From: Populus alba
Lineage: Eukaryota > Streptophyta > Magnoliopsida > Malpighiales > Salicaceae
DNA: 64,000 nucleotides
NCBI RefSeq assembly: GCF_005239225.2
Contig: NC_133288.1
Location: forward strand, 9,554,169-9,618,168
Reading direction: 5' to 3'
A program made the translations under genes and the position numbers. Each line of letters starts with the position of its first letter. Position 1 is the stretch's first letter. Of this stretch, positions 23,518 to 35,549 are shown one piece after another. The notes under the pieces were generated by a model that was not told the DNA's origin, did not search any database, and was given only the letters and a program-made list of their open reading frames with translations.

Positions 23518-24258
23518 GTTAATTTTAAAAAATTATTTTTAAAATATTTTTTTATCAAAAAAAAAATTAGTTTAACTATTTATATAAACAATGAAATAAT
23601 TATATAAAGGGGCAGACCAAACAGTTAGGCCCCTTTATGTTAGTGCTTAGTTGTAATATTTAACTGTATAATAAAATATTAATAAAAACACTAAATATTA
23701 ATTTAACTGTTTATATAAACAATGAATTTAATATATTTTATTAATTGTTTGGTTACAAATTTGATGTTGAAGCTCAGTAGTTAATATGTGGAAATCACAT
23801 CGAGGTCCCGCATTTGAGACTCAAGAACACAAGACTTGTCATCTGCCTTTAAAAAAAAAAAAAACAAAAGTAGGACAACAATTCATCTGCACTTTATTAA
23901 AAGCAAAACAAAATATAGGTATAGGCACATGGGCCTATTTCAAGCCTGTGTACATGGGCTTTGTTGTGGGTTCTTTGGGTTTTTTGTTTTTTTTTAATCT
24001 TTTGAGTTTTTTGTTAATATTATTTTTTTCTGCTGGTTTTTTTTTATCTTTGTGTTTGTGGCCCCTTTTTTATTTATGATTTTTATTTAATTTTATTATT
24101 TAGTATTATATCAATGATCAATCGGTTTTTATATTTTTTTATTTTATAATTAAAAAAATCTGATTTTTTTTCAATTTCATCATTTAATATAAAAAAAAAA
24201 ATTGTTTAAGTAATTTTTTTTTTTGATCAATTTCATCATTTTTCAATCAGCTCCTCTC
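23518..24258. other. AT-rich spacer with a tRNA-like remnant
   Basis: Mostly A/T-rich DNA with T-runs. At 23766-23850 AGCTCAGTAGTTAATATGTG followed by a degraded GGTCCCGCATTTGAGACTC resembles another old tRNA-derived repeat. No gene is seen. Confidence 0.4.
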
Positions 24259-24746
24259 TACTTGGGCAGAGCGTGGGGAGATTTCTCCAGGGTGGTCTCT
24301 GCCTAACACGTACATGGACAAGATCACCCCTAGAGGATGGTATGGCGGGGACAGAAGCAGAGAGATGTCTGTTCTTCTCTCTCCCCAACACTAAAATCAA
24401 CTTGGATTTGGCATAACCAACACTTACAGTTAATCAATCTGTAATCAACAACTAATCATTTAATTAAACGCAGTTATTAATCCTGTTTAAGCTGATTTCT
24501 GCATGAGCACATCCATGATATTGACGACACACGTGCCACGCTTGGATAACTTGTTTGTTTCGCACGTCTTGCAGGACTGTATTTTACGGCCAGTACAGAT
24601 GCTCAGGCCCCGGGTCTGATTCTGGAGGAAGAGTGTCATGGTCCAGAGAGCTAACTGAAGAACAGGCCCTGCCGTTCATTTCCATTAGCTTCATTGACGG
24701 CGTGAATTGCTTCTCAATTCACAAGTTATCTTTAATTAAACCATAG
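24259..24746 (+). pseudogene. Pectin methylesterase remnant: last two exons
   Basis: Two segments match the C-terminal part of plant pectinesterases, cell-wall enzymes that de-esterify homogalacturonan. Segment 24259-24366 reads YLGRAWGDFSRVV, then after a frame break YTYMDKITPRGWYGGDRSREM. Segment 24575-24701 reads [20 protein letters not shown] then [25 protein letters not shown]...AG intron joins them in the position expected for the PME8/PME53-like group. An inserted A creates an in-frame TAA at 24304. The normal ending after FIDG is replaced by unrelated residues up to a stop at 24746. The catalytic Asp/Gln-containing upstream exons are absent; the sequence before 24259 is AT-rich. It is a decayed fragment, not an active gene. 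Confidence 0.85.
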
Positions 24747-25509
24747 CGAATTTAATGATTTTCATAAGCTACCGAGACAATTAATCTGGTTATTGATACT
24801 GGAAATTTGAGAAGACTTTATGTTGCTGCTCCTAAAGAGTGAAAACTTTATGCTTTCAATTCTTCGCAGGTTCATTTGAAGAGCAAATTACAAACGATCA
24901 GACTGAGAAAGACGAGGAAACGAAGTGATCCAACTTCAATACACATGCAACCTGTATTATTGAATGCAGAGCATTGGAATTCTTTTTATCAAATACAGTA
25001 AGGTACGCCCTAATAATAATAATAAACTACAAATGAACTGCACAATTCATATGTACACTTTAACATAGCTTCCCCCGTGATGAAGCTTACACTAAACACG
25101 CTATATGCAGCTTTCTGTTCACATTCTGTACAATATCCAGTTGCACCAGGGAAAGTGACAGCATCCAGCCTAGGTCAACCGAAAAGGGAACAAAAAATAA
25201 AGAAAACAAAGGTAGATGTTACCAATAGCAATAAACAAGCCTTGGTACAAGAGATTGAAGTTAAGTGATTACAAGAATTACAATGACCAAGGACGATGAT
25301 TGAAAATGGCAATAGAGTGTTTAAGACAATAACTCAAGATAAAAGACTTGCAAAAAACAACTTTCTAACAAGGGTTGAGTGAGACAACCCCAACACAAAG
25401 ACTAATGGTAAACAAAACGATAACAGACAAAAATTTCCAGCATAAAAATACACATTATATCTCTAAAGAAAAGGATTCATTGGCATTACGTACCAGAAAA
25501 GATAAAACA
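24747..25509. other. 3' flank of the PHAF1-like gene
   Basis: Lies between the pectinesterase remnant and the stop codon of the minus-strand PHAF1-like gene, and probably contains that gene's 3' UTR. A short open piece at about 24873-24930 follows an AG but shows no family features. Confidence 0.4.
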
Positions 25510-28500
25510 TCACGACTGGAAGAGAGTTACAGTTGCAATATAACCATTCTTCATCACCTGTTAACACCAGAATGGTAAGAATAGCACCAAAAACCAGAAA
25601 TGGATTTCAAAAAAAAAGAAGAAAAAGAAAAAACCTTTAGCAAGTGCACAAAATTGGCAAGTGAATTTATCCAAAAGCTCACCTCGAAGGCAATGTTCTG
25701 ATATCCATATACAAAAGTGGAACCAAAAGGATTGCTTGTAGATCCCTGTGTTTGAATAGCTGCTCGACCACAGTCCCCAAGGATCTCCTAATTTAGAAGC
25801 AACCATAATGCACTCATGAAGGTCAAATAAAAAAGAATCATATTTGATGCTAAGAGTGAAATTCTCGTTGAGGGCATGCACAAGTAATGAATCTAATTGC
25901 ATGCTAACACAGCTATAAGAGGACATTACATGTGAATCAGAACCGTTTAGAAGACAGGTTAAAGCGCAGAAGACATACAGTAAGATCCTTGATTTCATTA
26001 ATTTTTTATTGTAAGCACAATATACAAAAATATCCAGAATTTCTTCAGAATGAATTAATAGTTGAAAGATACTTGATGCAATCAGTAAGTTACTGTTGCC
26101 AACAAACAGATACTGCTATGCCTATAGGAAGCTTTTGTCATTTATGAGCATAATTACTGTGCCATTAGATTTTCCAGATAGAAATTGGGGGGAAACACTA
26201 CAGCGGCTTTAAAACTTTACCTTCACCTGGTCCCATTTTGTGCTTGGTGTAATACTCTGTTTGGAGTTGTCAACTTCATCAAAGACCCACATGCGAGCAA
26301 GAACGAGAAAGAGTTTGTTATTTTCAGCATCAACAACAACTAAAACCTCCAAAATCAGAAAAGAACTTACAGTCAGAACCTTGGATGACAAAATTGCACT
26401 TGATGTACGAATTAAAATCTGCATGACCAGGATAGTTTGTGTGCAAAACAAACTTTTTGATTCTATGAGTCTGCAAAAATAAAATAAGGTTATCAGAATA
26501 CTTCCAGATAGAAAGATAGTTGAACAGGGTCAAGGCTAAAAGTCCTTCTGAACAGAGAAAGATACAAGTACCTGTCCATCAAACAAGATATCCAGACCAC
26601 GTGTGAAGTAATTGTAAAAGTAGTCTCCACAAAGGGTTGTCCTCGGGCGAAGGTCAGAAGCAGAGTGAATGACCATTTGGTCAACCTGTACAGCTACCAA
26701 AATTAGTATGTGTGCCAGCAGCAGCATGGTTAAGTGAAAGGCACTGCTAAATAATAATGATTAAAAAAAAGATGATGAAGGTCCATCAGTTAATGTCCTT
26801 TCAACTCATGCATGTACCCTGCCATGATCCAGCCTTATGTGTGCAGAAATTTTCCTATCTCCATCCCATGTAGTTGTAATCACAAAGTCCAGTTGAGAAG
26901 TTGGTCACTCGATCAAAGTCTTATTTTGTCTATTAATCTATAAGGGTCCTATTTCTCTTCATCAAACTAACATTGCCTATAAAAGATTTAACATTACGGG
27001 TCCTACTTCTCTTCATCAAACTAACATTGCCTTATAAAAGATTTAACATTGCATTTCCAGGATAGCAACGCTACCTGCTTTTGATGAATTCCACATGGAC
27101 GACCTAATTCTGTCCATACATCCTGCATAGAAAAGGAAACTGTGAGAAACACACAGGATAAGTGATTTGAAGCACTTATAATCCCACATAAGAGAGCACA
27201 CCCTGATGAAAATCTCAATTATTGTTCTACCCTAATATCTTGTGAAAGCCATGTATGGTATCATTGTCTCATTCATATCTCCTGGGCATATACCAACATG
27301 AGGCAGCAAAAATGATCTTTTGCGGAGTATAATACTAGAGTACAGCAGCATAATACATAAAAATTTACCTGTGGTGATGCACCAAAAGGAATATGCTGCC
27401 CTCCTACAGAGAAATATAATTCTTCCCCAAGCTGCAGAGATAAACATTGCATTATAAAAAATACAAGACAAACATCAAGAAGAATTTTTAACCTCTTAAG
27501 AGATAAGAAACCACGATGCTAATTCTCAAATCTGCATGGCATAATCCTTACTCTAAGGTTGGTCCTTGTATGGTTGAGCAAGTGCGATTCCCATAAGTCA
27601 TTAATTGAACAGCTTAATAAAAGAAATGGAGGGGTCAAAGAAAGAAGTCAAACCTTAACATGCACCTCTTCCATATACAGGTTACCAGGAAGTAGTGGAG
27701 GAGCAGAAGCCTTATGCATTAAAGATCCAACACCTACTTTTTTATCTGCAGAACCATCATATATAGAGACTCGACATGTAACTGGTGTAGTGCCATCGGG
27801 AAACTCTAGTGGCAGTTCCGCTGTCAAAAAATGAAAACAAATCAAACTAATTAGAATATTGAAAAGCAAGATGAAACAATTATATTCGCTTGTCTAAATT
27901 GCAATACATTACCTTCTCTACCATGAAAACAATCTGTATACTGGCTGGGAATCGGAAAAGCAAATGACAAACCCTGAAAAACCAACATAAAACAACCTGA
28001 TCATCAAAGCCCAACAAGTTGCAAAGAAAGAGATATCACCATAATTGCATTTTTCATGCACATACTGGGTAAAACAAAGTGTACACGCCTCTATCTTTGT
28101 CGTAAATCCCAGGAAATGTAGGTCCAAAAAGCGCATATACAGCAACAAAAGTAGCTAGATTTGATGGTCCCCTAAATATAAAAGTAATAATCAAAACACA
28201 ATATAACAAAAACATAAACAAAATCATCAGTAATTCATGTGAAAAAGAGCATAGCTTACCCAATAAGAGATGTAGCATAGCGCATTTGAAGACGTTTCAC
28301 ATCGAAAATCTCAATCAATCGTAACCTCTAAAATAATCAAAATAAAAACACAAAATGCATTTAAACAACTCAATTACGGGGAAATAAAAATCAGAATTGA
28401 GGACGAGGAAAAAACAGATGCATTACTTGTGACCACGGATCGAATCGAAGATGAAACCCATGATCAGGAAAGCTGATAACAATATCAAGTTTTAATGGCT

Positions 28501-28908
28501 CCTACACATAACCCCAAAAAAATAATAAAAAACATAAAACAATAAAAGAATCGAAAAACGTAAACTAGAATAAAATAATAAAATTCTCAAAATCGAAACA
28601 AAAACCTCATCGAAGTACTTCACATGAACGACGTCGTATATGCTAGGTTGTTGTTCAATCTGTGCAAATGCTTCACATATTGGCATCCCTGACCCCAAAA
28701 AGGCCAAAATCAGAAAATTAATAAAAAAAATTCAATTCATAATCTCTCAATAACGGTGTCGTTTAACGGGGATTGATTGCTTACCCAGAGAGAAAGGACC
28801 GATGCCGTTACCAGGGCGGAGATCGAGAATGATAACGCCCATAGCAGTGCCTTCACAGCGGCGTCGCGGTCGCTGTGACTGGTGGTGATTGTGGTGGTGG
28901 TGTAACAT
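25510..28908 (-). CDS. UPF0183 / PHAF1 (C16orf70-like) protein, complete, 14 exons
   Basis: Orthologue by recognition of Arabidopsis At3g51130, a UPF0183 protein; the animal homologue PHAF1 acts in recruitment to phagophores/phagosomes. Exons on the minus strand: 28908-28785, 28688-28606, 28501-28427, 28327-28260, 28171-28066, 27973-27913, 27820-27654, 27431-27369, 27122-27075, 26685-26572, 26470-26371, 26273-26221, 25787-25683, 25557-25510. The total is 1215 nt, 404 aa, in frame throughout. Conserved blocks include VIILDLRPGNGIGPFSLG, MPICEAFAQIEQQPSIYDVV, GPTFPGIYDKDRGVYTLFYP, THRIKKFVLHTNYPGHADFN and GSTSNPFGSTFVYGYQNIAF. I chose the ATG at 28908 over the internal one at 28842 because the upstream frame stays open and carries the family-like RRRCEGTA; it opens with a His-rich MLHHHHNHHQSQ. 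The upper border of the 53-nt exon 12 (26273) is the least certain. No transmembrane segment or signal peptide is seen. Confidence 0.93.
26944..27052 (+). repeat. Tandem duplication, 54 + 55 bp, in a PHAF1-like intron
   Basis: Two adjacent copies starting GGGTCCTA(T/C)TTCTCTTC and ending in ATTTAACATT(A/G)C, at 26944-26997 and 26998-27052. They differ by two substitutions and one inserted T. The repeat lies within the intron between exons 9 and 10 and close to the exon 9 donor, but not over it. Confidence 0.9.
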
Positions 28909-29564
28909 GTTATTTGCTGGGTTAGGTGTTTTTGATTGGTCTGGTTTTTTTGCTTTGGATAGAGATTACAAAAGTCCGTTACTTTCGCGAGATAGTTTGA
29001 ATGCTTTTATACCAAGTTTTTGTCTGCACGATTCGTTTTGTTTTCTATTATTTTCAGGTTGTTGTGGTTCGGTGTGCGAAATGACAGCAACATTGTTATG
29101 TTATGGTCTCTACTTTCTAACCTCAATCTCACTCGGTTTAACTGTTACTGTGAGAAACTGAAAGAGCCATTGTCTTTCCGAGTTTTTACTTTGAATATTG
29201 TTTTTTATTATTTTTTATGATTTTAATATACTAATATAAAAAATAAAAATAAATTTAAAAATTTTATTTTCAAACTAAAAATTATTTTGAAAAATATTCG
29301 GCATTATAATTTTAAAAATAAATATTTGTCTGTTTCCAGTGCCCCACAACACTATTATTAAACTCAATCCAGTCTAATAAATTAATTTAATGATAAGCTA
29401 ATTGAAATTGTGTATCTTAAATGACAAAAACAATCTCCTTCTCGTTGAAATTGTATTTCAAACAATGAGAAAGTTTTGTGCATGAATATGAATATTGAAT
29501 TGTTATTCTGAATCAAATGATTCTTAAAAATTTTCTTCATTCACGGATCTAGAGGGAGTGTATT

Positions 29565-29722
29565 TTGTATTTTAAAAGTATTTTTTTAATTTAAATTAAT
29601 TTTTTTTTATTTCTAAATTGTTTTGATATATTAATATAAAAAAATAATTTTTTAAAAATAAAAAATTATTATTTTGATATATTTTTTTAAAAATGCTCTT
29701 CAATAAACAATTATATTTTCAA
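29565..29722. repeat. AT-rich MITE-like element
   Basis: Core TTGTTTTGATATATTAATAT with A/T arms; same family as the copies at 8.7, 30.0, 46.0 and 52.7 kb. Confidence 0.5.
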
Positions 29723-29929
29723 AAAAGCGTTGTCATGAAAGAAATCATTGCAACCGATGACTTTACAGTTGAGGCTGCCTACCTCACCAATAAAGTTAAT
29801 TGTGTATTCCACGTACTCACTAATAAAATTAAATTAAAATGTCCACGTGCAAGTCGATGATTGCGTAAAAGATCTGTAACTAACTAATAATTCGGGTTGT
29901 ACGACGATAGTAGGTTAAACGATGCACCA

Positions 29930-30112
29930 CTATATTTCAAAAATATTTAAAAAAATTAAAAAAATTTTATTTTTTTTATTTTCAATTAATATTTTTTTAT
30001 TATTTTTAAATATTTTGATGTTCTGAAATTAAAAATATTTTTTTAAAAATAAAAAAATATTATTTTAATATATTTTTAAATAAAAAATACTTCAAAAAAC
30101 AATCATAATTTC
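29930..30112. repeat. AT-rich MITE-like element
   Basis: Core TATTTTGATGTTCTGAAAT with A/T arms; right end AACAATCATAATTTCATTC resembles the right ends of other copies. Confidence 0.5.
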
Positions 30113-30336
30113 ATTCTTAAACAATCTTTTAAATAAATAAAAAAATCACCTACACGATGCCATACTGATATTTTAAACAGCGCAGCATAATCATTAATTG
30201 AAATTATGATAATAATTTAATTATAGCTAGTAAAATATTTTGATCCATCCTGAATAATAACTATTTTTTAAATTTGATAAATAATAAGTATAGTATAAAT
30301 ATTCCTAACTTCAAATTCATTCAAACCTAATTTCAA

Positions 30337-30362
30337 ATATATATATATATATATATATATAT
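30337..30362. repeat. (AT)n microsatellite
   Basis: About 13 AT dinucleotides. Confidence 0.9.
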
Positions 30363-30604
30363 TTGTAGAATATTTAAATTTTTTTAATATAATATAATAT
30401 AATATTACATACCTTAATATTAACACAAAACACACACACACATATATATACACACACTATTTTGTTTTTATTTATTAATAAATAATAATTAATATGCCTA
30501 GAATATCCGAAAACTAATAACAAAACTGCCACAGAGGACTGTTACAATTTATAAAACCCGAAAACTAGCATGTCAACTAGGGAGTTTTGATAGGGTAGTT
30601 CCTT

Positions 30605-30785
30605 CATTTTAGTTGTTTTTTAAATTATTATTTATATTGAAATATATTAAATTAATATTTTTTTATTTTTAAAAAATTATTTTTAAGATAAATATATTAA
30701 AATATATAAAAAATTAATTTTTAATAAAAAAATTTATACTTTTAAAAATATAATTATAATTACATTTCCAAACGCTTTTTAAATC
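30605..30785. repeat. AT-rich MITE-like element
   Basis: A/T-rich segment with internal inverted symmetry and the ending AATTACATTTCCAAACGC, comparable to the other members. The core is degenerate. Confidence 0.4.
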
Positions 30786-33700
30786 ATCGAAGAATGTCGT
30801 TCGATCTTTTGTTTTTAGGCCGAGGCGATCATCCAAGAACGAACAGGTGCTTTTTGATCGTTGTTGTTTGGGCCTGGCCTGAAAAGCCCCTCTGTTCAGT
30901 CTGTAAGGCAGTTGCATGTCTTATTTTCCCTCTCCCGCCACTTTCCATGCCCATATGGCCATATATGTATTTACAGCCATTCACTATTTAATAAAATTTA
31001 TTTCGTTGGATAGCGTTCCTTTATGATTAATTTTCTTTTTTCATGGAATGATTTTCTTTCTTAAGACCAAAAACCGAGAGTTTTATATTTTATTCCACTT
31101 TACTATCCATCTTCGCAACAGTTAATGGCATCATCATCACGTGATTAAAAACATTTTATTTATATGACATGAAAATTAATTATAATATGAACTTGAATCA
31201 TAAAAATAGATTATAAAATTATAAGAAATTTAAAATTAGTTATAAAAACTTGAAAATTAATTAATAATATCAAACTTATCAACTCAAATTATTGAGTTAA
31301 AAAAAATTATCAATCCATTTTTTAAACATAAAATTATGTTTAATTATTTGGTTTTCAATATCCGAACTCTTAAATAACAATGAGATGTTCTAATATGAAC
31401 TAAAAATTACTATAAACAAAGATTCAATTCATATCTAACTAAATAATATAAAATAAAGTCTTAAAACAAAAATTATAGGAACAGAGATTTAGTTCATATC
31501 TAATCAATCATGATTTTATATTAAAATCAAAAAACACAAACTCATTATCTAAAATAACATAATATTATAAAAATACAAAATCAAAGGAAAAAAAGAAAAG
31601 GTTATAAATGGTACATACTTGATTTTATGTTTCTTAGCAAGACGACACTTTGTCTATGACTATAAATTTCTTCAATTTGACAAAATTAGGAACCGTCACA
31701 TCTAACTATAACAAAAAAAAATAATTAAACTAATTCAATAATACATTAAGCAATGTTGCCAATTAAAAGAAAAGAAAAACCCTAAATTTCTTTAGTTCGA
31801 GCAATAAAAATTATGATTAAGCAAAATCTAATATGTAAAAAAAATATGAGATCAAATCAGAATAATATCTAATCAGGCTTTGTTGATGATGAAAAAAAAC
31901 AATAATAGACAAGAGAAAATCTTTTACAACCATTTTTTTTTTTTACAACACCCAAGGAATTATAAGAAAATGAGAGATCATAGATAAATTAGAACAATAT
32001 GTATCCTTGGAGAAAACTGGAGTTTGGCCGCTCAGTTGTTCCAGACTTCTAGCATTATGGTGGCATAAGGGTTTTATTTGGTTTAATTAGGGTAGAAAAG
32101 GAGTTAATTGGAATAATATTTCTATTTCATATAAAATTATAAAATATAAAATCATGATTTTACCTATTTTTAATTCAATTTTATTATATTTTAATTTTTT
32201 TTACATAATTTTACAAGTTAATTCATGATTTTAACAACCTTTACTATTTTCATTTAAGATTTTCTTCAATAAGATGGATAGCCCAATTATTATAATTGGT
32301 TCGACAAAGTTTGTGCATGTCCCACACTATTTTAGGATTATTTTTAAATAATTCGATGAAAAACAATGACTCTTTATAAACTTTCTCCTTTTTTTTTAAA
32401 CATTTTGTTTTTGTGTTTTAAAAGTATTTTTAAAAAATATTATTGCACTCAAAAGCACTCACAAGAGATGTTGAGATAAGAAGAACAATTGTTAGGTTCG
32501 TGATAAAGATGACAAAAATAACAAGTGCAAAAGAGCAGTAAAAATGTTTGATAATAAGGTACTTGGAGATAAAGTTTGACACATGTTAGCCAATTATTGG
32601 TTCGAGTTAGTTTAAGTAGTGTAGAGCAGTATTCATACCTAGCTTGAAACTTGATCGAGTTAAAACATTTCCTGCCCATTAGTATAATGAGTATCCATCA
32701 AATTCAGGTAAAACTAGTGTCTTTATCAATGGAAATAGATCCAAACCAATGGAAATAGATCCAAACCAATCTAAATGAGTGGAGGTTTTTTTATATAATT
32801 ACATTACCCAATGTATAATGAATAGATATAGATAACTTATCCTAATCCAAAACTCAATTCAAACTCAACTCGATTTATATTTATATATGTATGTATCATA
32901 CATGAATGCACATACACACACATACATAAATGGAATATTTAGATTTTTTAATCCAATTTAATATATACATATCCCAATATTAACATAATACACACATATA
33001 TGTGTAACACTTATAACTTAGTTGTTTAATACACAAACAATCACACATTGTTCTTTTATTCTATGTTGAATAATAAACAGTACTCAGGTAACAAATACTC
33101 AAATGAATATCCAATAGATAGGATATAAATATATATTTTTTTATCCAATAAATAATAGGTACAGAATGAATATAACAATAACGAGGTTTGAAGAAAACCT
33201 AAAACATCAAAAGCTTTCCAAAACTAGTAACGGGCTTAGAAGTTATAAATGGATTGATGTGCTTGGTAAGTACTGAGATTCATGAGCACTTTCAAACACA
33301 AGTCTCTTGTTACGTTTAATTATGGACCCTCTCATACTAAAGTTAACAAGGTTATAGAAGAAATGGAGCTTAAATGATGTGGAAATGTTGGTGTTTGAAA
33401 AAAAAATGCTGAATAAAACAAGAATATTGAAAAATATAAAGTTGTAATCATGCTTACTTTGTGTTTCGTAAATGTTTATATAGCCATGAATCATGTTTAC
33501 TTGTATATAGATAAAAGTAGAATAAAGAAAAGACTATAACACTTGATTTAATAAAAATCATTTAAGGTTGTTCCCTTAAATGATTGGTAATGCTTTATCG
33601 AGAAGAAATGACCTTGCTATGTGGGTTATTTAATAGGCATGGGCATGCCTAATATCATTTTATAGGCCTATATAGAAAGTAGGTGAATAATTTTAGGGTT

Positions 33701-35549
33701 GTCCATTCTTTTTCCAGCCTTGGTTGCTTTCGAGGTATGAGTACCTATAGATGCATGGCCTTGTTAAAATTTATGGAGACCCTAAATTCATCACACGATC
33801 ATCATAACAAGAATTACATATTTTCACATGTAAAATGCATGTACATGAATTTTATAAATAATAGTCAATAAAGGTGTGTTTAGTAACAAAAAAAAACTAT
33901 TTCCCCTATTCGTTTTCCTTTTCCAATGATAAAAAATGGAAAACGTATTCAATTAACGAAAATGAAAACAATTTTTTTCAACAAAAAAAGAAGAAGAAAT
34001 ACATCAAAATTATGACTATTTTTCATAAAAAAAAATATCATAAGGAATTAGAGCTATAATTTATATTATTCATCTTAATATTTTATATTTGTGATAATCT
34101 AATTGTAGAATATTTATTTTATTTTATTTAAATTAAAAAATATCATGAAAAATTATATTACTAACTAAAAAAAATCTATATTAGATTTATAATAAAAATT
34201 AAATTTATGACACTAGTTGAAAATAAAAATATAAAAAAATAATTTAATCTTTTTTACTATTAAAAAGTGCATGTTTATAAATTGTATTGATAATTTTTTC
34301 TTTATAAGAAAAACAACTTGTATTTAAAAAATATGATGAGTTTCTAAAATATTATTTTCAAAGCACAAATTTGAAAAAAATAAAAAAAACTAGTTTTTTT
34401 AATTTTCTAGATGGAAAAACTGCATTTGAAAAATAACAATTCCCAATCTTATTATTTTTTTAAAATTAAATATTGCTTTATTCACGCAAGTATCTGAGTA
34501 TCACTCAAAATATTCTCCGCGGTCTTGTAAGAATTTTTTTTTTTTTTTTTAATGAAAGCTAAAAAGAGTTAAAAAAAAAAAAAAAGGATGTCTCCGTCCA
34601 GACAAACAATAATAAAAAAAAAAAAAAACTTTTCCACGGTCCAAAAAGTTAAAAAAATAAAAAGGGAAAAAAAGAGAGTTTCGGTCATGTTTTCAGCATT
34701 TTGATAACAAAAATGTCCAAAAAGGATGGGTCCCCCAACTGCCTACCCATTTTCAACCCCTCTTCTCGGTACTTGCCAATGCCGCCTCTTCCCACGTGGT
34801 GCTCGCTCACAAGTCACAAGACTCCCCCACAGTCCAAAAAGAAGAATCAAAGTGCCGCGTTTGACGCCTCCCTTAATGGTCATTTCCCCCTATCTCTCTC
34901 TCTCCTCCTTTTTTTTCCTTCCTGGAACTATATTCCTGTGATTACCTCAGCATACTTTTCTAGTCTCATTAAAAGCATATATTATTTTTGTCAACGTTAT
35001 TTATTTTCATGGATTATAAAAATTACGCCTTCAAGATTTGACTTTAAAATTTAGACAATATTTTATAGAGTGCATAAACTATATTAATATCATTGAAATT
35101 ATAGTAAGCTATCTTCATTTGAGAAGATAATGCATCCATGCCTTAAAGATAATGTTTTTTTTTGTGTGTGTTATAATATGTTTTTTAAATTATTTTTTGC
35201 CTAAAAATATTAAAATATATTTTTAGATGTTTTTCATATGTTAATAAAAAAAAATTATTTTAATTAATAAACACATATTAGTAACTACAAACTTGCTGTC
35301 TCTCTCCATCCCAACCCTGTTGCTCATATACATAAAAGAAAAAAGAAAAAAAAAAAAAAAAAAGGGAAAGGAAATGCTCTGTCACATCTCCACCCAAGTC
35401 TATTCTCATGTGCTCCCACTAGTCCTAGAGGCCACCCTCTCCTCTCCCCCAACCCCTCCAAAAATCTCAAGAACAAAACCTAGGGCTTTTATCTTTCTCC
35501 TACTGAGCGACACAATCACTAATTTCTCGCAATTCAATTAATTCAGCAC

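Larger units (their letters stand above)
28909..35549. other. Long AT-rich intergenic region
   Basis: Between the divergent PHAF1-like and ZFC3H44-like genes. It holds at least four MITE-like AT repeats (29.2, 29.6, 30.0, 30.7 kb), an AT microsatellite (30.34 kb), a 22-bp tandem duplication near 32.73-32.77 kb and many homopolymer runs. The last 650 bp, with CT-rich runs and a higher GC content, is probably the promoter and leader of the zinc-finger gene. No other gene is seen. Confidence 0.65.
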
